Shown here: piece after piece, positions 31,489 through 44,100 of the stretch
How positions within the stretch are numbered: position 1 is the first letter of the stretch
How the letters are laid out: each line of letters starts with the position of its first letter
Assembly (NCBI GenBank): GCA_951230915.1
Contig: OX579637.1
Location: 35,650,001-35,714,000, forward strand
DNA: 64,000 nucleotides
From: Antitrichia curtipendula
Lineage: Eukaryota > Streptophyta > Bryopsida > Hypnales > Leucodontaceae
Direction of reading: 5' to 3'
Made by a program: the position numbers and the translations under genes
The notes under the pieces: generated by a model
Told to the model about the DNA's origin: nothing
Seen by the model: the letters and a program-made list of their open reading frames with translations, nothing else
The model's database searches: none

Positions 31489-32493
31489 TTTTGATTAGTT
31501 GCAATTGTTGAAGGACTATATGCTTTTGTAAACATGTATATATATCCGCGGATTATATATTTGATATTCATGATTTAATGCAAATTTGTCCATTTCAAAT
31601 CTTGATTTTCTATTGTTGAGGGCTCTTGGATATAAGGCTCTAGGAAATAGGGCTCTTGTACATTAGAGGTTGGAGAAAAATCACATCAAAATTTAAATTA
31701 CAAAATTTGTGGACTACAATTTTATTACACATAAATTGATTGTAGTTCAACATGTTATTCCATTTAAAACCGACCATCTTTGAAGAGGTCACTCCTTCAA
31801 ATAGAATACGGAAAAAAAAAATTGGAAGATATCAAATTGGTTTAAAATTTGAACATGGTTATGATCAAACATTGTAATCTTCCAACTCATAAGTAATGTT
31901 GTTATGTTTTGTTTTGCCGTTACACGTGGAGCATGTGTCTTTCTTTTTAGAATTTGAAATTACTATGCATTTTTTGGAAATAATGAAGAAATTCCATATC
32001 TCATACAGAATATATTCAAAATATCTTACATTTTCACCATAGAATTATATTATGATTAATAACATCATTATGTACACTGAAGTTGGAGTGCCATGTTAAA
32101 ATGGGAGACATAACAAACCATACTTATAGGCCTAAAGTTCATATTGCTAAATATTCAAGATTTGAAATGGACAAAATTTGAAAAATTGATTGTAAACTAA
32201 CATTCGATAGTTATAAATTTTAAGTTCTATGTAAAGTGACACCCATTTTGAATTGGATATGAACTCTGGTCCGTGGCTTTGTATTTCTTCTTTATGTTCC
32301 ATCTAGAGATCTCACGGCACTTTATACTGTGTGTGAATTACATCTTTTATTCTGTGGATTCACTTAGAAAATTAGACATAATGAGTCAGTCACCTGTTTT
32401 GCTGTATGTAGTGTAACGTGATCCATATTCACTGGAAGAACTTTTGATGGTTGGTTCATGCAGAAGGCGTTGCTTGTTGTATTGACCAATGAT
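31489..32493. other. AT-rich stretch, no gene seen
   Basis: I see no supported coding region, repeat or RNA gene. Confidence 0.5.
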
Positions 32494-32880
32494 CTATGCA
32501 TCCATGGCGGTGTTGCGGATCTCCCTCAGAACATCGACATACCGGTTAGCTTTCACGGTCTTTTTCAATCTTTCGTCGAACATATTCAGTGTGTGTTGTA
32601 GTCGTGCATACATACTTCGGCTTTGGTAGAGCTTCTTCAACGTCTTCTTCCACCCGGAATTTTGGGTGGGTTCCTTTATATTGCCGGTGTTGACAAACCC
32701 GACAAAAGCAAGCCCTATCCGAATCGTAGTCAATTGTTGAAGCATCTCTTAAGTTGTCCTAAACAGCGTAGTGTTCTTTGGAATTGAACCCTTGTAGTGC
32801 TCGAGTTAAATCCCTTATAGTGGCTTCATGCGCGCGTACTACAACCCTCAATATGCGTGAGGAATGATGTAGATTCTCTT
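32494..32880 (-). pseudogene. Unrecognised gene relic
   Basis: Two minus-strand frames look protein-like. An upstream one (about 32740-32880) reads SSRILRVVVRAHEATIRDL and ALQGFNSKEHYAV and then meets a stop. A downstream 83-codon frame contains WKKTLKKLYQSRSMYARLQ and RYVDVLREIRNTAMDA. A frameshift near 32740 would join them. The amphipathic helical character suggests a coiled-coil protein. The family is not recognised. Confidence 0.3.
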
Positions 32881-33300
32881 GAATTGCAACGTCCCTAATA
32901 TGTCCAGAAGGTGTTAAATGTTAGTAAAAAACCTTTCCGCCGAGCAGACTAGTTTAAATATCGCAAGGATGCCTTCAACTGAATTTGAAGGCTCTTCTTT
33001 GTTTGTCTTGTATGAACATCAATAAAATTTCATGAATCCAAGTTCAATGTTTATTGGAAACTAAAAGCATCGTACGAAATACCTGTATAGTAATTGCTTT
33101 TGCTTTGTCATTTTGTATTTGCTCTTCTAATTAACATAGTAGGGATTACAGTCATCAAGAGATCTCCCGATCTCTAATTCCACACAAAAATACAGACGGG
33201 CCAAAAGTTTTGGTTGTACCATCTGAGTTTGCATAAATCCCGCAGTGATTAGTTTCTTGCAAAGCAAAGAATCGTAATTTCATGGGGTTTCAATACATCA
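32881..33300. other. Spacer with GATCTCC words, no gene seen
   Basis: AGAGATCTCCCGATC and similar words (33161-33320) lead into the tandem repeat that follows. Nothing coding. Confidence 0.4.
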
Positions 33301-33800
33301 AGAGATCTCCTAATGATTTATTTCAGTTACTACGTCCTAATAAACGTAGGAGTGCAATCTTCCAATGACAACGTTACTTGGCATGTTCTCATATATGAAC
33401 CTGACATGTGCTACTTTGAACGGCGTGGAGGGCTCTAAAATGTGAACATCTGAAGATCTCTTGATGAACTGTAGTATGACCTACTTCAAATCATTCCCCT
33501 TCAAATTTTTCCCTTCCTATTTGGAACAACATGGCAGTCCCCAAAATGTTAACACCTCAAGAGGGTACAATAAATTGTACTATGACATATTAGTTCAAAT
33601 CGGTCCCCCTCAATTGTTTGTCCTCCTACTTTAAACGGCTTAGTCGTCTCCAAAATCCTAACACCATAAGATCTCCCAATACATTGTATCATGACATAGT
33701 TCCCATTGGTCCCCCTCAAATGTTTCCCTTTCTACTTTGAATAACATGGCAAACTCCAAAATGTTAACATCAAAAGATATCCTAATGAACTACACCTTGA
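33301..33800 (+). repeat. Short tandem repeat of about 110 bp
   Basis: Four to five diverged units share CTCCAAAATGTTAACAYC, AAGATCTCCYRATGAAYTG, TRTGACATAGTTC and GGTCCCCCTCAAATGTTTCC. The AAGATCTC-type word recurs near 33450, 33560, 33670 and 33772, giving spacings of about 103-111 bases. The sequence is followed by the 30-bp word shared with 741-770. Confidence 0.7.
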
Positions 33801-33910
33801 AAAAGTCCAAATTTGACCCTAAAGTCCAAAAGTAGTTAAATATGGCATACAAGGAAGCATAAATCCTACATTTAGGCATTTTAGCTGATAAAACATCCAG
33901 GATGACTCAT

Positions 33911-35640
33911 GTGTTGTTCCCACAGGATTTTACTCGTAGTTTCTTCAAAATTATCGGAACATGATCCACAAAACCAAAACCAAGGCAAAGGAATCCGGAA
34001 CTAATAACTAGGAACTGCACTTCTTCCTCCGTATATCCTAAATCTTCTTTCTCTCAACTCATACCAATAACCATACTCCAGACCACTTAGAACAGGTATG
34101 TATTCTTTCCAATAGTAGTCTATAATTTAGTGTTCTACTTAATTGAATGCGGAACCGGAAGGAGTGTCATGATCCTGTACCTTTCCCGGATCCGGATTCA
34201 GTAAGCACAGTAACCAATGAAATAGTTTAACCTCTGTAACAGAGGGGTCCACTCTTTGGTTTAAAGAAGGAAAAGTATACCCTATCCTTCAATAGATTAA
34301 AGTGATTGAAGTTTCACTTAAAGAAAGTACAAAACACACACACAAAATCGGATGCGGATTCTTCCTCACAACTGATCCGGAAATCAATCCAAACCAATAG
34401 GTCACTTAGGAAACCCCTACAATCTTTTCTCACTACAACGACAGACCTATCCAAATCCAGTTCCTAAGGCAGAATCTGGTGACCAGATAACTAGGTGACC
34501 CTAACTACTTGCAAATTACTCTCTTTCGGTTGTAGTAGGACCTCATCAACACGTCAATCAGCATACGCCTGCCTCTTGCAAAATGCACCTAATCTAAGAG
34601 CGGCTATCTCACACAAAAGCGTCCAAGTAACTACAGTAGCTAAATTTCACTCATAGTACATACAGTTTCTCTACCAGCTCACTTCAACTCCCGGAACCGG
34701 ATCTAGATAGAATCGGAGGACTCTTCCTCCTCTCAAGTTTCCACTACCAAGCTACCTGAACTAGCAATGGTCGAAGCACTGCCTAACCCTTCAATACAAG
34801 ACCAAGACTTTCCAGACCAGTACTCATGGAGTTGAAATCCAAGCTTTCTTTGCAGAATTTGAATAGGAAAACAAGAGTGTAAAAATGCCCAGAGTTGAAA
34901 CTAACTTCCAACCCCTAAATACTAACTCCAAGGAACCCTAAAAGGCCCAAGGATCAAAAAGGAAAGGACCAGGGAATGACAAGTGTCATTCCTTATCCTT
35001 TCTAGCTAACTTTCTAACTACAAGCCAATCCGCAAAATGTGGATCTTCAAATCCTAAAATCATAGAAACCCACGATCAGATGCATGCATCTCAAAAAGCA
35101 TCTATCAACTAACTTTCTAACACTCAAAAGCTTTAACTTTCCTTCACTTAACTGAACTAAACTTATCTTTTACTTTCCTATAATTAAGTTAACTGAACTT
35201 TACTTTACTTTACTATAATTTCTACCTATTATTCCTAGGCTTATCTTCAGAACTCATACTTCTACTTCTACTTTCTATCTTTCTTTGGAGAAGATCCCTT
35301 GGCTTTAGAGATGCCCTTTCTTGGTGGCTGCTACCTGCTGGCTGAAGGCTTAGCTGTCTTACCCTTAGCTGAAGTCTTTCCCTTGAAGTTGGACGGAGAA
35401 ATCATGGCCAGGTCAGATTCCTCTTTCTCTTCTAAGTCAGGTTGGGACTTGGATTCGGATCCACTCTCCTCCTTTGCTAATTGACTGGGTGACTTGTCCT
35501 CTTCCAAATGATAACTAATCGAAGATACCTCCCGATATATTTTGAAACTCGGCCCCGGTATTTGGAATGATCTCAGATCTTAATCTGGTTCCAATTCTCA
35601 GTAAGAACAGAAAACTTTAACTATTGGTCTTAACCTAATT
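33911..35640 (-). repeat. Eroded LTR fragment, minus orientation
   Basis: This region has the CCGGA-rich style of the two LTR families and shares landmarks with their 3' thirds. ACTACAACGAC (34433) also occurs in the gypsy LTR (15026 in the inverted copy) and in the solo LTR (48092), and a CTCTTTGGTTT block (34251) matches 47869. The tail of an LTR-type reading frame lies at 35331-35600. The outer ends are not clear and the promoter end is missing, so this is a truncated third LTR family or an old relative of the 47.6-51.1 kb family. Confidence 0.5.
35331..35600 (-). pseudogene. C-terminal remnant of an LTR-encoded protein
   Basis: The minus-strand frame reads FKIYREVSSISYHLEEDKSP, a Glu/Ser-rich stretch, then SPSNFKGKTSAKGKTAKPSA and a TAG at 35331. 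An acidic run followed by a short basic tail mirrors the end of the protein encoded in the solo LTR (48762-50663). The globular and coiled-coil parts are missing. Confidence 0.4.
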
Positions 35641-36689
35641 ATCTATCTACCATTATTCTATTAGTAAGGAACGTTAATTGTGGTAAGGTGTTTAGTTTAC
35701 CTTTAGATAAACCAAAAAAATTGTACCCCTATTAACTCCTTCCTCTACTTTCTTCACTAATCAAGACTTATCTTACTTTTCTGGCTCCCACACCATTTCA
35801 TCCGAGTGTATTTTTAATGTTTATGTCATTTCTTTCCTTAATCTGAGCTATCAAGTGGACATTCTAGCTTTATGCAAAGAGTTTGTTAGTTTGTTTATGT
35901 GAGTGTTGGGTTGTAAGAGGGGATGGGTGAAGAGGAATCCGGATCTTAGGCAAATGGGTCAAATTGAGAAAGATATGTTTATGACAAAGTTTAGACTTGT
36001 GAATGAGGACTTGTGTGTGGTGCCTTTAAATTACCAGAATGGTAATCCGGCGAAATCCAGGAGTGGTGTAGATGCGGGTCTGGAATCAAATACAATTTCT
36101 TGCAGAAACAAGCAATCACCAAAGGAAAATCCCCACTCACCACAAGGCTTGCTAAACACATGATTAGTCTAGCAACTAGGAAACAATTCTCTGTCAACTC
36201 CAGGTGTCTTTGATTTGTCATTGTAGTGAAGGAGGCTGGATGCGGCCCTAAGTGATCAGCTTTCCAGATAGGCCATCCGTAGAGTTGTGAGGGTGTTGAT
36301 TTCCCTTCTCTATCACAACATATTATTTGTTTAATTGATTGTTTGATTAGTGAGAGTGGAGAATGTAAGGATGCTGAGTGGTGAAGTCCCTATCCCTCTA
36401 AAAGACTAAAAGTGGATCCTTTGAGAACAAAATAGAGGAATAGAAAACCGGTAATTTGGAAAGACATAAACAAGATTTGGAAAGGACCAGATCCAGAATG
36501 AATTCCGAATAGTATTCGTAACCAAAAGAGAGTAAGAGATTAGATAAGTTTGGATTTTGGGGAATAAATAAGAAAATCCAGATACCTTAGTATGTGGCAA
36601 CATATTAGAATGGGTCCATATTTCAAGTCATTTTACAACATTTTGGTGTTGTAAGGATACTTACGTCTAGACCCTGTAATTGACAATAC
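35641..36689. other. Decayed sequence, possible further LTR debris
   Basis: No gene is supported. Words such as GGAATCCGGATC, AATCCGGCG and AAAACCGGTAATTTGG resemble the CCGGA-rich LTRs in plus orientation, but I cannot place boundaries. An 86-codon open frame at 35903 is not recognised. Confidence 0.35.
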
Positions 36690-37330
36690 TATTCACCATT
36701 TTGAACTTGAGTTGGTACAAATTGCCTTTCCTCGGTACAATGACAATCATCTATTCATTGGGTGCTTTCAAAATGCAGCCCTTGTTTCTGAATTATACCT
36801 TCAAATCTTGTGACACCAACTTGCTCACCGAAAACAAATTGGCATGCAATTTAGATACATGCAATGCATTTTGAATGTGAATTCTTCTTGAAGTGCCCTT
36901 CACATCCACCTCTACAACAATGCAACTGATGTCAATAGCCTCCACCTTGCCATTGTCACCCAGATATACCTTTTGGTTGCTAATGGGTTCATACGTGAGG
37001 AAAGCTTGCCTATGCAGGGTCATGTGTTGAGTGGCACCCGAGTCAATGATCCAATGGAACATATTAGTGCTATCATACCAGTCATTTGTTGCAAATGCAA
37101 AGTCATCTTCTTCCTCCTTGACACTAGTCTTGTTTGCACTCTCCTTCTTGGGTTGTCTACAATATCTTGCAAGAAGGCCTTATTCATTAAATTGAGACAA
37201 TTTGGCACTTTTGAGACTTTGGAAATTGGGGTGTGAAGGTCCATTGCGTTAACATTTGTTGAACACAAAGATTAATTGCTCTAGGCTTACAAAAAATACG
37301 AGAAGTCAAACCATGATCATTCAAAAATGC
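36690..37330 (-). pseudogene. Ty1/copia gag-protease fragment
   Basis: A relic of a Ty1/copia polyprotein. From the plus-strand right it shows a damaged zinc knuckle ending LARYCRQPKKES, an acidic linker, the protease signature WIIDSGATQHMT (about 37030-37060), YLGDNGKV, HVSKLHANLFSVSKL and the pre-integrase segment APNE...VPRKGNLYQLKF with stops inside. Reverse transcriptase and integrase are absent. Several stops and at least one frame change show that it is dead. Confidence 0.85.
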
Positions 37331-38109
37331 CTTCAAGCAATTGAGGAGGGAAAAACATTGATTGATGAAATGATGGCAAACTATTTTCATCGTTCTATGC
37401 CAAAAACAATTGAGCGGTCAACACAAAGCACCCAAACATATACTCAGTAAGTTTAATAATTTCAAAATTTTCAACACACAATGAGGATGCCATTTTCAAT
37501 GACAATGTCAGCAGAATAGAATGAAATATAAATGGTGTAAATGTGTAAAACCATGTAGGCACTAGAGAGGCTTACTATACATAAAGCTCCCTAATTTTTT
37601 GTAATTAATGTTTATCTGTACATATTATTTACCACGCCTTTAAAAGTAAAGGATGCTCAGAAGCCCATCGCTTCGAAAACTTTCAGGCTACCTTAGACAT
37701 TGTTATCACATGTACAATTATTTTTGGTTGCTTCCAACGCTTTCAGCTTTGCCAGCCCTTGAAAATATCCTCATGTCGAGAACAATAGTGGACCCACTTG
37801 CCCTGACCATCCCACCAGGGAAGCCCACACTTTGCAAGCCACCTTCCTTTTGCTTCCTATTTTGAATGCTTGGAGAAACCTCGGAAGTAGAATGAAATCT
37901 AGACCCCCCACAACACAGCCTCAGAACCATTGTAGCGACATCATTTATGTACAGAAGTCCAGATCCAATTGATCTTGAGTCGTGAGAGCGCCGTTGGTCT
38001 CTAATAATCCTCTGACAAAAAAATGAATCAATTGAAGACGACCGCCTAAACCCCACAGACAATGAAGGACGTGGACGACTGTCCTGGAGTCGAGGAACAA
38101 AATTCGCAA
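37331..38109. other. Region between copia relic and satellite, no recognised gene
   Basis: The stretch 37650-38110 is GC-richer than its surroundings and has a 132-codon minus-strand frame containing GLLYINDVATMVLRLCCGG and GGMVRASGSTIVLDMRIF. I do not recognise it, and it may be part of an old element. The satellite begins directly after it. Confidence 0.3.
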
Positions 38110-41100
38110 TTTTCAAACCATGGAAGAAAGAATTGTGTAAGTTGCAAATGGAGTTAGAAGTTTGAGCTCATAAAATATCTATGGTCATGTGCATTTTGGG
38201 GTACTTTATATGCAAAAGAGAAAAATAAAAGAAACCAATCCTATCCTATACTTTAAGGATCCCAAGTCCAAGTTCATGGAATTTTGACGTGAAACCAAGG
38301 AAGAAAGAATTGTGTAAGTTGCAAATGGAGTTAGGAGCCTGAATTCGTTAAATAACTACGGTCATGTGCATTTTGGGGTACTATATGTCCAAAAGAAAAA
38401 AATAAATAAAGCCAACCCTACCATGTACTTTAGGGATCCCAAGTCCAAATTCATTGAATTCTGACGTGTAACCATGGAAGAAAGAATTGTCTAAGTAGCA
38501 AATGGAGTTAGGAATTTGAGTTCTTGAAATATCTACGCTCATGCGCATTTTGGGGTACTTTATGTGCAAAAAAGAAAACTAAAAGAAACCAACCCTATCC
38601 TATACTTAAAGGATCCCAAGTCCAAGTTCATGGAATTTTGACGTGAAACCAAGGAAGAAAGAATTGTGTAAGCTGCAAATGGAGTTAGGAATTTGAGTTC
38701 TTGAAATATCTACGGTCATGTCCATTACAAGGTACTTTATGTGCAAAAGAGAAAAATAAATAAAATCAACTCTATCCTGTACTTTAAGGATCCCAAAGTC
38801 AAGTTCATTGAATCCTGACATGTAACCATGGAAGAAAGAATTGTGTAAGTTGCAAATGGAATTAGGAGCTTGAGTTCGTGAAAAATCTATGGTCATGCCC
38901 ATTTTGGGATACTTTATGTGCAAAAGAGAAAAAAAAATAAAACCAACCTTATCCTGTACTTTAGGGATCCCAAGTTCAAGTTCAATGAATTCTGACGTGT
39001 AACCATGGAAGAAAGAATTATGTAAGTTGCAAATGGAGTTAGGAGCTTGAATTTGTGAAACATCTACGGTCATGAGCATTTTTAAGGTACTTTATGTGCA
39101 AAAGAAAAAGGTCAAAGAAACCAACCCTATCCTATACTTTACTGATCCCAAGTCCAAGTTCATGGATTTTTGACGTGAAACCATGGAAGAAAGAGTTGTG
39201 TACGTTGGAAATGGGGTTAGGAGTTTGAGTTCGTGAAATATCTACGGGCATGCGCATTTTGGGGTACTTTATGTACAAAAGCGAAAAATAAGAAAAGCCA
39301 ATCCTTTCTTGTACTTTAGGGATCCCTAGTCCAAATTCATAGAATTCAGATGTGAAACCATGGAAGAGAGAATTGTATAAGTTGCAAATGGAGTTAGGAG
39401 TTTGATTTCACGAAATATCTATGGTCGTGCGCATTTTAGAGTATTTTATGTGCAAAAGAGAAAAATATATAAAACCAACCTTATCCTGTAGTTTAGGGAT
39501 CCCAAGTCCAAGTTCATGGAATTATGACATGTAACCATGGAAGAAAGAATTGTGTATGTTGCAAATAAAGCTTGAACTCTTGAAATACCTACGATCATGC
39601 CCATTTGGAGGTATTTTATGTGCAAAACAAATAAATAAATAAAACCAACCCTATCCTGTACTTTAGGGATCTCAAGTCTAATTTCATGGAATTCTGACGT
39701 GAAACCATGGAGGAAAGAATTGTGTCAAATGCAAATGGAGTTAGGAGTTTGAGTTCTTGAAATATCTACGCTCATGCGCATTTTCGGGTATTTTATATGC
39801 AAAAGAGAAAAATAAAAAAAGCCAACCCTTTCTTGTACTTTAGGGATCCCTAGTCCAAATTCATGGAATTCAGACGTGAAACCATGGAAGAGAGAATTGT
39901 ATAAGTTGCAACTCGAGTTAGGAGTTTGAGTTCATGAAATATCTACGGTTATGCGCATTTTGGAGTATTTTATGTGCAAAAGAGAAAAATAAAAAAAACC
40001 AACCCTATCCTGTACTTTATGGATCTTTAATCGAAGTTCATGGAATTCTGACGTGAACCCATGGAGGAAAGAATTGGATAAGTTGCAAATGGAGTTAGGA
40101 GCTTGAATTCGTTAAATAACTACGGTCATGCACATTTTGGGGTATTTTTGGTGCAAAATAAAAAATAAAATCAAACCAACCGTATTCTGTACTTTAGGGA
40201 TTCCAAGTCTAAGTTCATGGAATTTTGACGTGTAATCATGGAAGAAAGAATTTTATAAGTTGCAAATGGAGTTAAAAGTTTGAATTCTTGAAATATCTAC
40301 GATCATACACATTTGGGGGTATTGTAAATGCAAAAGAGAAAAATAAAAGAAACCAACCCTATCATGCACTTTATGGATTCCAAGTCCAAATTCATAGAAT
40401 TCTGACGTGAAACCATGGAAGAAAGAATTGTGTATGTTGCAAATAAAGTTAGAAGCTTGAATTTGTTAAGTAACTACGGTCATGCGCATTTTAGGGTACT
40501 TCATGTGCAAAAGAGAAAAATCAAAGAAACCAATCCTATCCTATACTTTACTGATTCCAAGTCCAAGTTCATGGAATTTTGAAGTGAAACCATGGAAGAA
40601 AGATTTGTATAAGATGCAAATGGAGTTAGGAGCTTGAATTTGTTAAATAACTACGGTCATGCGCATTTTGGGGAACTTTATGTGCAAAAGAGAAAAGTCA
40701 AAGAAACCAACCCTATCCTATACTTTAGGGATCCCAAGTCTAAGTTCATGGAATTCAGACGTGAAACCATGGAAGAGAGAATTGTATAAGTTGCAACTGG
40801 AGTTAGAAGTTTGAGTTCATGAAATATCTACGGTCATGCGCATTTTAGAGTATTTTATGTGCAAAAGAGAAAAATAAAAAAAACCAACCCTATCCTGTAC
40901 TTTATGGATCTTTAGTCGAAGTTCATGGAATTCTGACGTGAACCCATGGAGGAAAGAATTGGGTAAGTTGCAAATGGAGTTTGGAGCTTGAATTCGTTAA
41001 ATAACTACGGTCATGCGCATTTTGGGGTACTTTATGTCCAAAAGAAATAAATAAACAAACCCATCCCTATCACGTACTTTAGGGATCCGAAGTCCAAATT

Positions 41101-44100
41101 CATTGAATTTTGACGTGAAAACATCGAGGAAAGAATTTTGTAAGTTGCAAATGGAGTTAGGAGTTTGAGTTCGTGAAATATTTACGGTCATGCGCATTTT
41201 AGAGTATTTTATGTCCAAAGAGAAAAATAAATAAAACCAACCATATCCTATAATTTAGGGATCCCAAGTCCAAGTTCATGGAATTTTGACGTCTAACCAT
41301 GGATGAAAGAATTGTGTAAGTTGCAAATGGAGTTAGGAGTTTGAATTCTTGAAATATCTACGCTCATGCGCATTTTGGGGTATTTTATGTGCCAAAGAAT
41401 AAAATAAAAGAAACCAACCGTTTCATGTACTTTAAGAATCCCAGGTGCAAGTTCTTGGAATATTGACCTGAAACTATGGAAGAAAGAATTGTGTAAGTTG
41501 CAAATGGAGCTAAAAGCCTGAATTCGTTAAATACCTATGATCATGCGCATTTTGGGGTACTTTATGTCCAAAAGAAAAAAATAAATAAAGCCATCCCTAT
41601 CACGTACTTTAGAAGTCCCAAGTCCAAATTCGTTGAATTTTGACGTGAAACCATGGAAAAAAGAATTGTGTAAGCTGCAAATGGAGTTAGGAATTTGAGT
41701 TTGTGAAATATCTACGATCATGCCCATTTTCGGGTACTTTATGTGCAAAAGAGAAAAATAAAAAAAACCAACCTTATCCTAAAGTTTAGGAATCCCAAGT
41801 CCAAGTTCATGGAATTTTTACGTGTAACCATGGAAGAAAGATTAGTGTAAGTTGCAAATGGAGTTAGAAGTTTGAATTCATGAAATATCTACGGACATGC
41901 ACATTTTAGGGTACTTTACGTGCCAAAGAAATAAATAAATAAAATCAACCACATCCTGTACTTTAGGGATCCCAAGTCCAACTTCTTGGAAATTTGACAT
42001 GTAACCATAGAAGAAAGAATTATGTTAGTTGCAAATGAAGTTAGGAGTTTGAGTTCGTGAAATATCTACGGTCATGCGCATTTTGTTGTATTTTATGTGC
42101 AAAAGAGAAAAACAAACACGACCAACCCTATCCTATACTTTAGGCATTCCAAGTCCATATTCATGTAATTTTGACGTGTATCAATGGAAGAAAGATTAGT
42201 ATAAGTTGCAAATGGAGTTTCAGTTTGTGTTCGTGAAATATCTACGGTCATGCACATTTTGGGGTATTAAAGGTGCGAAAGAAATATATAAATAAAACCA
42301 ACCCTATCCTGTACTTTAGGGATCCCACGTCCAAATTCATGGAATTTGGACGTGAAACCATGGAAGAAAGAACTGTGTAAACTGCAAATGGAGTTAGGTG
42401 TTTGAATTTATGGAAAATCTACGGTCATGCGTATTATTGGGTATCTTATGTTCAAAAGAGAAAATAAAAAAAAAACAATCCTATCCTGTACTTTAGGAAT
42501 CCCAAGTCCAAGTTCATGGAATTCTGACATGAAACCATGGAGGAAAAAATTGTGTAAGTTGCAAATAGAGTTAGAAGCTTGAATTTGTTATATAACTACG
42601 GTCATGCACATTTTGGGGTACTTTATGTGCATAAGAGAAAAATAAAAGAAACCAACCCTATCCTATACTTTAGGGATTTCAAGTCCACATTCATGGAATT
42701 TTGACGTGAAACCATGGAAGAAAGAATTGTGTAAGTTGCAAATGGAGTTAGGAGCTTGAATTTGTTAAATAACTTTGGTCATGCGCATTTTGGGGTATTT
42801 TATGTACAAAAGAGAAAAATAAAAGAAACCATCCCTATCCTGTACTTTAGGAATCCCAAATCCAAATTCATGGAATTTGGACGTGAAACCATGGAAGAAA
42901 GATTTGTGTAAGTTGCAAATGGAGTTAGGAGTTTGAGTTCATAGAACATCTACGGTCATGCGCATTTTGGAGTACTTTATATGCAAAAGATAAAAGGTAA
43001 ATAAAGCCAACCGGATCCTATATTTTAGGGATTCCAAGTCCAAGATTTTGGAATTTTGACGTGAAACCATGGAAGAAAGAATTGTATAAGTTGCAAATGA
43101 AGTTAGGAGTTTAAGTTCGTGAAATATCTACGTTCATGCACATTTTGGGGTACTTTATGTGCAAAAGAGAAAAATAAATAAAACCAATTTTATCATGTAC
43201 TTTAGGGTTCTCAAGTCCAAGTTCATGGAATTCTGACGTGAAACCACGGAATAAAGAATTGTGTAAGTTGCAAATGGAGTTAGAAGTTTGAATTCTTGAA
43301 ATATCTACGGTCATGCGCATTTTGGGATATTTTATGTGCAAAATAGAAAAACATATAAAACCAGCCCTATTCTTCACTTTAGGGGTCCGAAGTTCAAGTT
43401 TATGGAATTTTGACGTGAAACCATGGAAGAAAGAATTGTGTAAGCTACAAATGGATTTAAGAATTTGAGTTCATGAAAGCTCTACGGTCATGCGCATTTT
43501 CGGGTATTTTATGTGCAAAAAAAATAAATAAATAAAACCAACCTTCTCCTGTACTTTAGGGATTCCAAGTCCAAGTTCATGGAATTGTGACGTGTAACCA
43601 TGGAAGAAAGAATTGTGTAAGTTGCAAATAGAGATAGGAGTTTGAGTTCATAAAATGTCTACGGTCATGCGCATTTTGGGGTATTTTATTTGCAAAAGAG
43701 AAAAATAAATAAAGCCAACCCTATCCGGTATTTTAGGGATTCCAAGTCCAAGTTCATGGAATTTTGACGTGAAACCATAGAAGAAAGAATCATGTAAGTC
43801 GCAAATGGAGTTAGGAGCTTGAATTTGTTAAATAAATACGGTCATGCGCATTTTGGGGTACTTTTTGTGCGAAAGAGAAAAGTCAAAGAAACCAACCCTA
43901 TCCTATACTTTAGGGATCCCAAGTCTAAGTTCATGGAATTTTGACGTGAAACCATGGAAGAAAGAGTTGTGTACGTTGGAAATGGAGTTAGGAGTTTGAG
44001 TTCGTGAAATATCTACGGTCATGCACATTTTGGGGTATTTTATGTGCCAAAGAGAAAAGTCAAAGAAACCAACCGTATCATGTACTTTAGGGATCCCAAC

